From assembly GCA_002733605.1 (NCBI GenBank), contig NVWK01000014.1:53674-117673 (forward strand): a stretch of DNA of 64,000 nt, read 5' to 3'. Positions 52,568-61,525 of this stretch are shown here, one piece after another. A model generated the notes under the pieces. It was not told the DNA's origin. It did no database searches and saw only the letters and a program-made list of their open reading frames with translations. Both the position numbers and the translations under genes were made by a program. The DNA is from Robiginitomaculum sp. Its GTDB lineage: Bacteria; Pseudomonadota; Alphaproteobacteria; Caulobacterales; Maricaulaceae. Numbering within the stretch: position 1 is the first letter of the stretch; each line of letters opens with the position of its first letter.

Positions 52568-53907
52568 TTCGTCGACTGTTTAGCAATATTTTTCTTAAGC
52601 AGCAAAAGGGCGAGGCAGGCGATGATGGTCGGCACGGCACAGGCTATGAATATGTTTTGAACCGGCATGGCGGCTGCGAGTAAGATGCCGCCAGCCACCG
52701 GCCCGACAATCGAACCAATACGCCCGACAGCCAATGCACTGCCCAGCCCTGTTGAGCGAATGCGCGCCGGGTACAGGCTGGTCACAACTGCATTCATGGC
52801 GGTTTGAGCGCCAAGAACAAAGAACCCTGCCATGAAAACCACACACATCAGCAACACGGTGGAATGGCCGACAAATCCGATAGAGGCTATGCACAATCCA
52901 GCGAGGGCATAGCCGCTTGCCAGAACCGTAAACGGATTAAATCTATCAATACATTGTCCGATCACGATGCCGCCAATCATGCCGCCAAGGTTGAGGAAAA
53001 CTGCAGATTTAATACCGATGTCCAGTGTCATACCCGATTTGGTCAATATGGTGGGTAGCCACAGCATCAAGAAATAAATCATCAACAGGCTCATGAAATA
53101 GCTAACCCAGAGCAACAGTGTTTTGGTCGCCCTGTTTTCCAAAAACAGATGTTGGAAGCTAAGGCCGGCAAGGGCTGGCTCGTTGAGTATAAACACGGCG
53201 TCTTGTGCCGGGGCGTGCTTTGGGTGCACTTGGGCAAGGGTTTTGCGGATTTTATCATTGTGCTTGCCGGAAAGGGTATGGTGATGCACGGATTCTGGCA
53301 GTAAGAAATACAAGGCGACAAGCAAGACGAGGGGGGCAATGCCGCCCAAATAAAACACGGATTGCCAGCCATAGGCAGGGATGAGAAAACTACTGATATA
53401 CCCGCCGATGACAGCCCCCAAGGGGAAGCCGCCAAACATAATCGTGACCATAGTGGCGCGGAGGCGTTTGGGGGCAAATTCAGAGGTAAGGGCAATAATA
53501 TTCGGCATGGCGCCGCCCAGCCCGATGCCGGTTAAAAAGCGCAATGTCAGGAGTTCTGGCACGTTGCTGGCATAGGCGGTCATCAACGTAAATATACTAA
53601 AGACCAGTGTGCTGAACAAGATCACCAGCCGCCGACCATACCGGTCGGATACAGGGCCAAGGAAAAACTGCCCAATCATCAAGCCAAAGAGACCGGCTGC
53701 AAATATAGGGCCGAAAGCTCCCGCCTTCAAAGCCCAGCTTTTGCCAATGACTGGCGCAACAAAGGCGATAGACTGGGTGTCAAACCCGTCCAGCATGGCG
53801 ATTAGGCCACAAAGCAGCATCACTAATATATGAAATTTCCCGAACGGAGCATCATCGATAATATCCGTAATATCGACTTTTTCTTGACTGGGTTTTGTCT
53901 GGGGCAT
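52564..53907 (-). CDS. Aromatic acid:H+ symporter (AAHS family MFS transporter)
   Basis: 447 residues, 12 membrane helices. AAHS marks: MLDGFDTQSIAFVAPVI (38-54, the essential D-G-F-D), FGLMIGQFFLGPVSDRYGRR (loop 2-3 signature), LTGIGLGGAMPNIIALTSEF, and the loop 8-9 signature region. PcaK, BenK and MhpT of this family import benzoate-type acids. Such an importer fits a carboxylated catechol as substrate of the neighbouring pathway. Single gene with its own promoter. Confidence 0.9.
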   Translation of the reverse strand: MPQTKPSQEKVDITDIIDDAPFGKFHILVMLLCGLIAMLDGFDTQSIAFVAPVIGKSWALKAGAFGPIFAAGLFGLMIGQFFLGPVSDRYGRRLVILFSTLVFSIFTLMTAYASNVPELLTLRFLTGIGLGGAMPNIIALTSEFAPKRLRATMVTIMFGGFPLGAVIGGYISSFLIPAYGWQSVFYLGGIAPLVLLVALYFLLPESVHHHTLSGKHNDKIRKTLAQVHPKHAPAQDAVFILNEPALAGLSFQHLFLENRATKTLLLWVSYFMSLLMIYFLMLWLPTILTKSGMTLDIGIKSAVFLNLGGMIGGIVIGQCIDRFNPFTVLASGYALAGLCIASIGFVGHSTVLLMCVVFMAGFFVLGAQTAMNAVVTSLYPARIRSTGLGSALAVGRIGSIVGPVAGGILLAAAMPVQNIFIACAVPTIIACLALLLLKKNIAKQSTN

Positions 53908-54037
53908 CAGAACGCCTTTATAATAGGGCAGAGAACAAATTAAAATCGAAATTATTGTATCTTATATCGCTATTTTGAAGAAATATGCGCAATACGCAAG
54001 CGCATACTTGATTATATTTCGAAATTAATTGGTTTTG

Positions 54038-54053
54038 ATAAGATATATCTTAT
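54038..54053. promoter_or_regulatory. Perfect 16-bp palindrome between the MFS and acyltransferase genes
   Basis: ATAAGATATATCTTAT in a 338-base intergenic stretch. It lies about 130 bases upstream of the MFS start, so it may be its operator; AT-richness makes chance possible. The rest of the stretch holds no gene. A second small symmetric element, ATTTCGAAAT, is at about 54016. Confidence 0.35.
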
Positions 54054-54245
54054 GCGGGAAGGGCGTGTTGGTGTGCGCATTTTCATCTCTCCCTGTTCGC
54101 CAACACGGCTGAGAATTGAAGGCTCCATGTCCTAACAAAACCTGATTTCAGGCTTAATCCAATCTTTGCTTTATTAGGGTATGAAAAGAGGGAATATAAA
54201 GGACGGGTGAAATGTGGGATGCTCATTTGACAGGGTTAGGGTGAA

Positions 54246-55475
54246 ATGCGCCAAGAGAAATTGTCATATAGTCGTGAAGTTTCAAAGGCTTCACCAACAT
54301 ACTTCACAGCCCTAGACGGGTTTCGCGGTGTGTTGGCGATCATGATCGCTATTTATCATACCATGTGGAGTAGCCATCTGAACAATTCCCAGTTTTGGGA
54401 AAATGGACCGGCGCTTGTGGATTTGTTCTTTGTCTTTTCGGGGTTTTTGATGTTCACCCTGTATGATGGCCAAATCAATTCACGCACAGAGGCCCGCGCT
54501 TTTATCAAACGGCGGTTTGCGCGCATATATCCATTACACTTTTTCATGCTCATCGTGGCGCTTTTGTATGCAGTGGCCCGACTGGTCGCCCATTTCGTTG
54601 GCTTGGCAGTGTATGAACCTGGCGAGATACTCCCGTTTCAAGCAGGGGCCTCGGACACGCTCTGGAGCTTTTTTACCAATCTTACTCTCATACATTCCAT
54701 GGGCGTGCATGATGCGTTGACGTATAATATGCCCAGTTGGACGGTAAGCGTGGAGTTCTACACATATTTTGTATTTGCCGCGATGATGATTTGGGCCCGC
54801 CCAAAAAAGGCATGGCATTTCGCACTGCTTGCGCTCGCGGTCGGGGTGAATTATTACGCGCTCTCGCGGGTTAAGCCGAACATAGATTTCCATTATGATC
54901 TCGGGTTTTTCCGTTGTCTTGGTGGGTTTTTTACCGGTGTTGTCGTGGCCTATGCCTATCGAAACATCAAGCCCCTATACGAGCGCGTGAAAGCCAGAGC
55001 ACATGTGCAGACATTCACATTCTGGGCCTCCGTTCTCGAAGCCGTCGTGCTGGCTATCTTGGTCGGGTTTATTCTCTACGGATCTGGAAAGGCACAGTTT
55101 TTTCTTGCACCCGTCGCCTTTGTCTTTGTGTTGGGGTTCGCGTTTGATATGGGGCTGATTTCCAAATTTCTTGGCCTTGGCCTGTTTCGCTACGTCGCAA
55201 AAATATCATACTCGATCTATATGGTGCACATCCTGTTTTCTCTCGTCTTTGCCATTTTCATAGAAAGTACGATGCCGTCAATTACCGGCCCATCATGGGA
55301 TACATCGCAATTTGCAGGGGATGCGTTTTTGATACCGTATTTAGCCTGTGTACTGGTTTTCTCGCACCTCAGTTACCACTATATCGAGATGCCGGGCCGT
55401 AAAGCTCTGAATGCATATGATTTTACCTCAAAATGGCAGCGCCTTTTGTCACTCGGGAAGGCGCGCCAAACCTGA
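54246..55475 (+). CDS. Acyltransferase family 3 (OafA-like) membrane protein
   Basis: 409 residues with about ten membrane helices. Family motifs: FTALDGFRGVLAIMIAIYHTMW (the R/H pair of acyltransferase 3, about 20-40), FFVFSGFLMF, FIKRRFARIYPLHFFML (R-x-x-R-I-x-P), and PSWTVSVEFYTYFVFA. Such proteins move acetyl or other acyl groups to surface sugars, for example O-antigen. It lacks the extra SGNH domain. ATG at 54246; single gene. Confidence 0.9.
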   Translation: MRQEKLSYSREVSKASPTYFTALDGFRGVLAIMIAIYHTMWSSHLNNSQFWENGPALVDLFFVFSGFLMFTLYDGQINSRTEARAFIKRRFARIYPLHFFMLIVALLYAVARLVAHFVGLAVYEPGEILPFQAGASDTLWSFFTNLTLIHSMGVHDALTYNMPSWTVSVEFYTYFVFAAMMIWARPKKAWHFALLALAVGVNYYALSRVKPNIDFHYDLGFFRCLGGFFTGVVVAYAYRNIKPLYERVKARAHVQTFTFWASVLEAVVLAILVGFILYGSGKAQFFLAPVAFVFVLGFAFDMGLISKFLGLGLFRYVAKISYSIYMVHILFSLVFAIFIESTMPSITGPSWDTSQFAGDAFLIPYLACVLVFSHLSYHYIEMPGRKALNAYDFTSKWQRLLSLGKARQT

Positions 55476-55517
55476 TACAAGACTTGATACCGACGCGTAA
55501 TCGCGATACGGGAAGCT

Positions 55518-55982
55518 ATGAACGAAACACGATATGATAAATTAGGCCAGCTTGGCCAGAACACTGCGACCCCGAACTCCCCGAAAGAGGCCAAATTGGA
55601 GCGTGTGAAAAACCCGTCTCCTGATACGCCCTATATGATCAGGCTCGTCAGTCCCGAATTTACCTCCCTGTGTCCTGTAACAGGCCAGCCGGATTTTGCC
55701 CATTTGGTGATTGATTATGCACCGGACAAATGGATTGTCGAAAGCAAATCCCTGAAGCTGTATTTGGGCTCTTACCGTAACCACGGCGACTTTCATGAAG
55801 CCTGCACGGTCGGGATTGGCAAACGTCTGGTTCAAGAACTTGATCCGCTCTGGCTGCGTATCGGCGGCTATTGGTTCCCGCGCGGTGGCATACCGATCGA
55901 TGTGTTCTACCAACACAAAACCCCGCCAGAAGGCCTTTGGGTGCCGGAGCAGGGGGTCGCGCCCTACCGTGGACGCGGTTAA
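55518..55982 (+). CDS. queF: NADPH-dependent 7-cyano-7-deazaguanine reductase
   Basis: 154 residues, unimodular YkvM-type QueF. It reduces preQ0 to preQ1 in queuosine tRNA modification. Seen: [16 protein letters not shown] with the catalytic Cys and Asp (about 48-63), [22 protein letters not shown] (NADPH-binding E(S/L)K-S-x-K-x-Y), and [12 protein letters not shown] at the C-terminus. It lies 42 bases after the acyltransferase gene with no related neighbour. Confidence 0.95.
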   Translation: MNETRYDKLGQLGQNTATPNSPKEAKLERVKNPSPDTPYMIRLVSPEFTSLCPVTGQPDFAHLVIDYAPDKWIVESKSLKLYLGSYRNHGDFHEACTVGIGKRLVQELDPLWLRIGGYWFPRGGIPIDVFYQHKTPPEGLWVPEQGVAPYRGRG

Positions 55983-56066
55983 TCCATACATTTTTGTAAT
56001 TTTGCCATTCCCCCCTTGGAGAAGTGGCTTTAAGTCCCTATCTTAAAGCGCAGAGGAGGGCTAGAC

Positions 56067-56885
56067 ATGAGCGTTGTGCCAATATCGATGAGTGAGGGTG
56101 ATATCGCCCATGTTTGGGAGGCGCTACAAGGCGAAGCCCAAGACTATGCGGCCAAAGAACGGGCGCTGGCCTCACTTCTTTATGCCTCCATACTGGATCA
56201 AAAAACATTTTGCCGCGCCCTTGCCAACCATCTGGCAGAGAAACTGGCCACGCCCGAGCTGGCGGCCCTGCAACTTCGTAAACTGTTCATCGAAATTCTG
56301 CGCACCCATGAGGACATTGTGGACAGTGCCGCAAAAGACTTGATCGCCGTCATGGATCGTGATCCGGCCTGCACATCGCATTTACAGTGTTTCTTGTATT
56401 TCAAAGGGTTTATGGCCCTGCAAACCCACAGAATTGCCCATGCCTTATGGCAGCAGGATCGCAAGCTTTTTGCCTATCATCTCCAAAGCCGCTCTTCCGA
56501 GCTTTTTGGCGTTGATATCAATCCGGCCGCCTCATTTGGCTCCGGTATTATGCTCGATCATGCCACAGGACTTGTGGCGGGCGAAACAAGTGTAGTTGGG
56601 GATGGATGTTCCATTCTCCACGGCGTTACACTGGGCGGTACAGGCAAAGAAAACGAAGACCGTCATCCGAAGATCGGTCGCAATGTTTTGATCGGCGCGG
56701 GTGCCAAGATTTTAGGTAATATTACAATCGGTGACGGCGCACGCATTGCCGCCGGATCTGTGGTCTTGAAAGATGTGTCTGAGCGTTGCACCGTAGCCGG
56801 TGTGCCGGCTGTGCCGGTAGGTGGGCCGTGCTGTGAAAATCCGGCGGCGAAGATGGACCAAATCCTTGATGATAACTCACAATAG
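56067..56885 (+). CDS. cysE: Serine O-acetyltransferase
   Basis: 272 residues, the long proteobacterial form. The N-terminal helical domain starts about residue 10 and has ALASLLYASIL. The left-handed beta-helix follows with hexapeptide repeats: VDINPAASFGSGIMLDHATGLV (His), ILHGVTLGGTGKE, RHPKIGRNVLIGAGAKILGNI (catalytic H158-type region DRHPKI), ending GVPAVPVGGPC. It makes O-acetylserine for cysteine. RBS GAGGAGGG. Expected feedback inhibition by cysteine. Confidence 0.96.
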   Translation: MSVVPISMSEGDIAHVWEALQGEAQDYAAKERALASLLYASILDQKTFCRALANHLAEKLATPELAALQLRKLFIEILRTHEDIVDSAAKDLIAVMDRDPACTSHLQCFLYFKGFMALQTHRIAHALWQQDRKLFAYHLQSRSSELFGVDINPAASFGSGIMLDHATGLVAGETSVVGDGCSILHGVTLGGTGKENEDRHPKIGRNVLIGAGAKILGNITIGDGARIAAGSVVLKDVSERCTVAGVPAVPVGGPCCENPAAKMDQILDDNSQ

Positions 56886-56942
56886 CATTTGATTTAAATT
56901 TATGAACCAGTAGTGTTTGCGCACATCATTTTGGAGACCGCA

Positions 56943-57158
56943 ATGACAGCAGAGCAAATCGCAAGTGTACAAGCTTATCTTATCAAGCGACTTGGGACAA
57001 AAAACATCAGCCTTCGTCCGCGCAAAGTTGCAGACAGTGTCGAGGTTTATCTGAACGATGAAATTCTTGGACTTCTCTACATTGACGACGAAGATAAAGA
57101 CGATATTTCCTACGATCTGAACATCTCGATCTTGCAACAAGATTTGGACGAAACTTAA
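56943..57158 (+). CDS. DUF3126 family protein
   Basis: 71 residues: [19 protein letters not shown] (11-29), [38 protein letters not shown] (two parts). A conserved alphaproteobacterial small protein of unknown function, often near cysE, as here. It starts 57 bases after cysE and ends 2 bases before the carbonic-anhydrase-like gene, so it is in one operon with both. Confidence 0.88.
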   Translation: MTAEQIASVQAYLIKRLGTKNISLRPRKVADSVEVYLNDEILGLLYIDDEDKDDISYDLNISILQQDLDET

Positions 57159-57160
57159 CA

Positions 57161-57682
57161 ATGCCGCTCTACGCCCTTGATGGTGTTGCACCTACACTTG
57201 CCGTGTCTGTATGGGTGGCTCCGGGTGCATCGGTCATAGGCGACGTTCATATCGGCGAAGATGCCTCTATCTGGTTCGGGGTCGTGGTGCGTTGCGACAA
57301 CGAGCCTATCCACATCGGCAAGGCGACAAATATTCAAGACAATTCCGTCCTGCATTCAGACCCGGGCAGCCCTTTGAACATTGGAGACGGCGTAACGGTT
57401 GGTCACAAGGCCATGCTGCACGGTTGTACGGTCGGCGACAATACATTGGTCGGTATCGGGGCAACCATATTGAACAAGGCGGTCATTGGCAAAAATTGTA
57501 TTATTGGTGCCCATGCCCTGATTACCGAAGGCAAGCAAATTCCTGACAATTCTCTGGTTGTCGGATCTCCGGGGAAAGTTATACGCACCCTTGGTGATCC
57601 GCAGGTTCAAATGCTTGAAGCCAGTGCCTTACACTATGTTGAAAACGCCATAAAATTTAGAACCGGTCTAAAAGAGGTTTAA
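57161..57682 (+). CDS. Gamma-carbonic anhydrase family protein (hexapeptide repeat)
   Basis: 173 residues: left-handed beta-helix with [29 protein letters not shown] (in parts), [41 protein letters not shown], and GAHALITEG. The conserved zinc-ligand His residues ([11 protein letters not shown]) are present. YrdA/CaiE-type members may be carbonic anhydrases or metal-binding proteins of unknown use. It overlaps the convergent GYF-like gene by 4 bases. Confidence 0.9.
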   Translation: MPLYALDGVAPTLAVSVWVAPGASVIGDVHIGEDASIWFGVVVRCDNEPIHIGKATNIQDNSVLHSDPGSPLNIGDGVTVGHKAMLHGCTVGDNTLVGIGATILNKAVIGKNCIIGAHALITEGKQIPDNSLVVGSPGKVIRTLGDPQVQMLEASALHYVENAIKFRTGLKEV

Positions 57683-58428
57683 TCCTCGTCATCATTCCAC
57701 AACTCGCGAATGCGCTTGTCCAGATCAGCCCCGATATTGAACCATGCGGTTTTGTTGGCGCTGCTATCAAGGATAAATAGCCGGTCTTGCCGGCTCAGGG
57801 TTTGGCTGAGCGCGTTACGAAGATGTTCTGCCTCATGGGCGCTCCGGAGTAGCCAGACAGTGTCTCCGATCCGCTGAGCGGTGCCAAAGCTTTGCAGGGC
57901 TTTCAAAAACCCCATAGCCCCCTCGGAACGTATCTCTGCCATCACCAAAAACACACTTGTTTGCTGCTGAGCAGAGTACGCCTCGTTTTGCAGGCTGCGT
58001 TGCGCCGGATGTGCCGCGTAGGGGTTGTAGCTGGCATGCGTCACCGCTTCGGGTATGCTGGAGGGGGAGGCTTGTACTTCCGGGGTATAGGAAGGGGTCG
58101 TATAGCTCTGTGTCGGCTCTATCTGTTCATAAGCCTGAGACGTAAGGTGAGAATCACTGTGAGAAGCATGGTGTGAAGCGTAAGGTGTCGTGGGCTGCTG
58201 GTATGTTTGTGCCCCTGCGCCAGTCGCTACAGATGCAGTCGCGATAGATTGTCCGCTACCATTCCACAGATGGAAAGCATCATAGGCAATCGCATGAAAA
58301 AATCCGGACTCCGGGGCATTGCTAATCATGGAATGTTCATCTACCCGACCTTCAGACACGAAATCGCGCATCTGAAATTCAGAGTAGGGACCATATGTCT
58401 GATTTTGTATCTGTACATACCAATGCAT
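57679..58428 (-). CDS. GYF_2-domain protein with a Pro/Ser/Gln linker
   Basis: 249 residues. The N-terminal 55 residues, [33 protein letters not shown] (in parts), have the 'W-Y....G-P-Y' start and 'G.v....' turn of GYF_2 domains. A low-complexity linker of Ser, Thr, Gln, His and Tyr follows (about 70-155). The last 85 residues form a compact alpha/beta unit ([23 protein letters not shown] ... [17 protein letters not shown]) that resembles a small ferredoxin-like fold, in style close to Cas2/SinR-like proteins. No CRISPR is near. I do not know its function. Confidence 0.6.
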   Translation of the reverse strand: MHWYVQIQNQTYGPYSEFQMRDFVSEGRVDEHSMISNAPESGFFHAIAYDAFHLWNGSGQSIATASVATGAGAQTYQQPTTPYASHHASHSDSHLTSQAYEQIEPTQSYTTPSYTPEVQASPSSIPEAVTHASYNPYAAHPAQRSLQNEAYSAQQQTSVFLVMAEIRSEGAMGFLKALQSFGTAQRIGDTVWLLRSAHEAEHLRNALSQTLSRQDRLFILDSSANKTAWFNIGADLDKRIRELWNDDED

Positions 58429-58562
58429 GAATTGGCCCTATGCCTAAATTAAAAATACTGGCTGTCATATTCATGGTTTCGCGATTCGGAGCAAGAAAAA
58501 TATCAGTGAATTTATAGTCTTTCCTGTTGCCGCCAGCGCTTACACCCTTTACATTTTCCGCC

Positions 58563-59261
58563 ATGAGTGTTCATCAGTTACGCCCCCCGCAACGGCCCGC
58601 ACAACCACCCAAAGAGCCGATCTTAAATATCGAAGATCCCGCACCTTTTGTTTTGGCGGCCGTTTTTGGTCTCTGTCATCTCGGTTTCGTAATGGCACCC
58701 CAATCCTTTAGTGCCTTTGCCTCCCAGTCTTTTGCCCTGTTTTCTGCAAATGGTCAGGTTCTCATTCCCGGACGGCCGCTCGGCAGCGTCTCGACCCTGC
58801 TGACCCACACCTTGTTACATGCGGATTGGTCACATGTTTTGATGAATTCCGCATTCATTGCCATATTCGGTGTCATTGCCATACGCGGCGTCAAACATAA
58901 GAATAAGCCGGTGCTAGGGGTTATGCGCCGCGGCTCTGTCGTGTTTTTGGCCATATTTGTGTTGGGCGCAATCTCTGGCGGTTTGGCCCAATGGCTCTAT
59001 TGGATTTTGGCGAATAGCACAGGGGCGGCCATCGGGGCGTCCTCGGGCGGTGCTGCTTTATTTGCGTGTACGGCTTGGGGCATTGGCGGGAAAAAACGGC
59101 TCATGTCTTTTGGTATAATGGTGATGGCGTTTGATCTTTTCAGCACGCTGATGGGCGGTAACCCGGCTTGGGCCGCCCATTTGGGAGGTTATTCCATGGG
59201 GGCTGCATTGGCGGTGCTATGGCTCAATCCCAACAGTGCAGACATTGGCATTGTACGCTGA
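58563..59261 (+). CDS. Rhomboid family intramembrane serine protease
   Basis: 232 residues, about six membrane helices. LLTHTLLHADWSHVLMNSAFIAIFG (H and N of the oxyanion hole, near 93-110), GAAIGASSGGAALFAC (catalytic Ser in GASSG, about 162), and NPAWAAHLGGYSMGAALA (catalytic His). The Pro-rich cytoplasmic N-terminus is short. Its 3' end overlaps the opposing gene by 73 bases. ATG 58563 preferred to the upstream in-frame start. Confidence 0.9.
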   Translation: MSVHQLRPPQRPAQPPKEPILNIEDPAPFVLAAVFGLCHLGFVMAPQSFSAFASQSFALFSANGQVLIPGRPLGSVSTLLTHTLLHADWSHVLMNSAFIAIFGVIAIRGVKHKNKPVLGVMRRGSVVFLAIFVLGAISGGLAQWLYWILANSTGAAIGASSGGAALFACTAWGIGGKKRLMSFGIMVMAFDLFSTLMGGNPAWAAHLGGYSMGAALAVLWLNPNSADIGIVR

Positions 59262-59929
59262 CGGAGCGTCTGCCCATCGATGAGAAGTGAACGCACGGTT
59301 GTGTGCCCCCCCTGTCCGACGGATAACAAAACTTCTGCGCTCTTGTGATCGGGCCGGGCCAGTGCTTGGGCCAGTGTTTCCACCATTTGCGGGGACACCA
59401 CAAAGGCTTCGTATTGATAGCGAACATTCAATATATCCTGGTCTACGGATTGAATATGCCCGCTGAGCACAAGGCATGAATGTGCCTGACACCCTTGCGC
59501 AGGCGGGCGTTTCGAAACCGCATAGGGATACCATATATCGCTTGGGCCGGGGCTTAGAAAGACAAACACGGCCTCGCCTGCGCGAAAAAAGTTATGCCCT
59601 GCCATGATGTTGGTGGAAATCCGGTTCAGGGGTGTCGTCAGGCGTGTCTGGGAAAACAATTTCACAGTTTCGCCCGCGCCCAAACGGCCGGATTTAATCT
59701 CGATCGGCCCGATTTCAACCGGCAGCCGTACAAGAATGCCGTTGTCAATGCGGTAGGATTGATGTGCGATCGCCAAAAAAGGCAGGATCAATAAAGCAAG
59801 ACCCGCCAGCATATACCGTCCGGCACTCACGCGTGTACCTACGCCTTCAACCGCCCTGTTTCTGGTCGGTTGCCTAGGGGCTTGGGCTTTGGACATGACC
59901 GTGGTGGACGGAAAAGAACGGTCAGGCAT
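59189..59929 (-). CDS. Membrane-anchored GDYXXLXY-like protein
   Basis: 246 residues from the ATG at 59929. One membrane helix (YMLAGLALLILPFLAIAHQ, about 43-61) is followed by an extracytoplasmic beta-rich part: ILVRLPVEIGPIE, NFFRAGEAVFVFLSP, and YQYEAFVVSPQMVETLAQALA. The pattern resembles GDYXXLXY proteins, but the namesake motif is not there. It overlaps the preceding polytopic membrane gene by 8 bases, just as the DUF2157/GDYXXLXY pair at 38685-40266 does, so it is probably a diverged partner of that type. The function is unknown. Confidence 0.6.
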   Translation of the reverse strand: MPDRSFPSTTVMSKAQAPRQPTRNRAVEGVGTRVSAGRYMLAGLALLILPFLAIAHQSYRIDNGILVRLPVEIGPIEIKSGRLGAGETVKLFSQTRLTTPLNRISTNIMAGHNFFRAGEAVFVFLSPGPSDIWYPYAVSKRPPAQGCQAHSCLVLSGHIQSVDQDILNVRYQYEAFVVSPQMVETLAQALARPDHKSAEVLLSVGQGGHTTVRSLLIDGQTLRQRTMPMSALLGLSHSTANAAPME

Positions 59930-61412
59930 TATTCTGCACCCATTTATGTAGGCTTGAAGGGGCATGTTGGGCATAAAGGCCTGCCGTGAGAGCAATGACA
60001 GCGACGCCAAACCCAAAGATCGCGATGTTATTGGGGGCTTGATACAGGCTATCCATAACTAGGATGGCCTCGGCACTTAAAATCAGGAGGCTGAGGAACA
60101 GAAGTGCAGGGCTTTGGCGGCGTAAACCATTCAGCATCATACCCAGCGCCAAAGCTGTGATCGCTCCGCCAATGAGCAATCCAACACTGGGCGCGGGCGA
60201 CACGCCGTAATGTGCGGCAATGTCGATAAATTGCGGATGAAATGCAATGCTTGCCGGCAGGAAGGCCGAAAACCCCACAAGGCTCAATATCCCTATCAAG
60301 GACTGACGTTGGCCCCGAAACCTCAACAGACCATAAGCCCCGATCATAAGGAGGCTAAGGGCAATAAAAACACCCCATTGTATCATGAAAGGATAGGCAT
60401 TGAGAGGCAGAATGGGCAAAGCACTCCAGGGCATGTGCGGCGTGTCCATCAGCCAGTAATCTTGTAGGAGTAGGGCGCTCACAGCTGCGGCCATCCAACC
60501 TAAATGGGTTTGAAACAGGCCGCTGATAACTTGATTGTCCTGCATGGATTTTCCGACACGTGAATACCCGACGCCGAGCGTAAACACAGTACAAATCGCC
60601 ATGAGAACCGAAATTTTGGCATCGGCTGTCAGAATAAATAACTGGGTGAGACACCAGACAACCCCGAACAAGGTCGAGAGCGCCAACGGGAGTTTAGCCC
60701 GAAACTCTGTGCATAAAAACATCTGCATGGCCCAAAGTGCCGGAAATGTCCAGTAAAGCTGGGATATATGCATTTCGCTAAGGGACAGGCCCGTCCATGC
60801 CAAGCCAGCAAGGGCCGAGACCGTTAGGAAATATCGTTCTTTGAGTAAGTTGGCCAACAATACGGTGACAAAAGCAGTGCCGACAAGCAAGAATGAAGGG
60901 TTGAGGGGGATGTTATAGCTGGTTGTGACCACGAAAATTGCGGCGCCAAACGAGACGAGCGCGGTTGAAAACCCCAAATCCCGAAAAAAATCCCGACCCT
61001 GACATTTGCTAATATAAGCGAGTAACAAAGAGGCCCATCCGAAACCGACAAAGCTTAAAATCCGTGGTTCCGGCTCGGAGGCATGCTGTAAATAGACGAA
61101 AGCCCCCGCCAGTGCGGCCAGCCATAGGCCAAATATCAAGAAAAATCCGGTAGGAAGGTCAAATAACCCAGTGCCGCCACTGCTGCCGCCATTGTTACTG
61201 CCGCCAGTATAGAACCCATACCGGCGTTTGTAATTGCGGTGTATGTGAGCGGAATGGTTTGCTGCCGGGGCCGGAGAGCGGGCTTCATACGCAATTGCCC
61301 TGTCTCTGGCGAGCATACGGTGCCCAATAGAATCTCCGTGGCTTAGGACGTGGTTTTCGTGTCCTGCGCGGGCAGGGCCGTTGTCGTTGGCAATGTGGGG
61401 CATAGCGTTCAT
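59922..61412 (-). CDS. Large multi-pass membrane protein (DUF2157/DUF4401-like)
   Basis: 496 residues. A cytoplasmic head with a Gly/Ser/Asn-rich stretch (TGGSNNGGSSGGTG, about 74-87) is followed by about 13 membrane helices from FFLIFGLWLAALAGAFVYL on. No enzyme motif. The layout (many helices, then an 8-base overlap with a single-anchor protein) mirrors the DUF2157-GDYXXLXY operon of this window. I assign it to that broad group with caution. The start lies downstream of an 11-bp tandem repeat (61441-61491). Confidence 0.6.
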   Translation of the reverse strand: MNAMPHIANDNGPARAGHENHVLSHGDSIGHRMLARDRAIAYEARSPAPAANHSAHIHRNYKRRYGFYTGGSNNGGSSGGTGLFDLPTGFFLIFGLWLAALAGAFVYLQHASEPEPRILSFVGFGWASLLLAYISKCQGRDFFRDLGFSTALVSFGAAIFVVTTSYNIPLNPSFLLVGTAFVTVLLANLLKERYFLTVSALAGLAWTGLSLSEMHISQLYWTFPALWAMQMFLCTEFRAKLPLALSTLFGVVWCLTQLFILTADAKISVLMAICTVFTLGVGYSRVGKSMQDNQVISGLFQTHLGWMAAAVSALLLQDYWLMDTPHMPWSALPILPLNAYPFMIQWGVFIALSLLMIGAYGLLRFRGQRQSLIGILSLVGFSAFLPASIAFHPQFIDIAAHYGVSPAPSVGLLIGGAITALALGMMLNGLRRQSPALLFLSLLILSAEAILVMDSLYQAPNNIAIFGFGVAVIALTAGLYAQHAPSSLHKWVQNNA

Positions 61413-61440
61413 CCCTGCATATAAGCAAGAATCGTGCCGG

Positions 61441-61491
61441 AGATGCCCCAGAGATGCCCCAGAGATGCCCCAGAGATGCCCCAGAGATGCC
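61441..61491. repeat. 11-bp tandem repeat (minisatellite)
   Basis: AGATGCCCCAG repeated four times without change, plus a partial fifth copy (AGATGCC). It lies in the 113-base gap between the patatin gene stop and the start of the membrane protein gene on the minus strand. The period is not a multiple of three, so it is non-coding; copy-number change would alter leader length. Confidence 0.9.
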
Positions 61492-61525
61492 TATGAGGGG
61501 GCTGAAGCAGCGTTTATAACGGGTT

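Noticed and set aside
61441..61491. Possible CRISPR array
   Set aside because: The units are 11 bases and directly joined with no spacers, and no cas genes are near. It is a tandem repeat.
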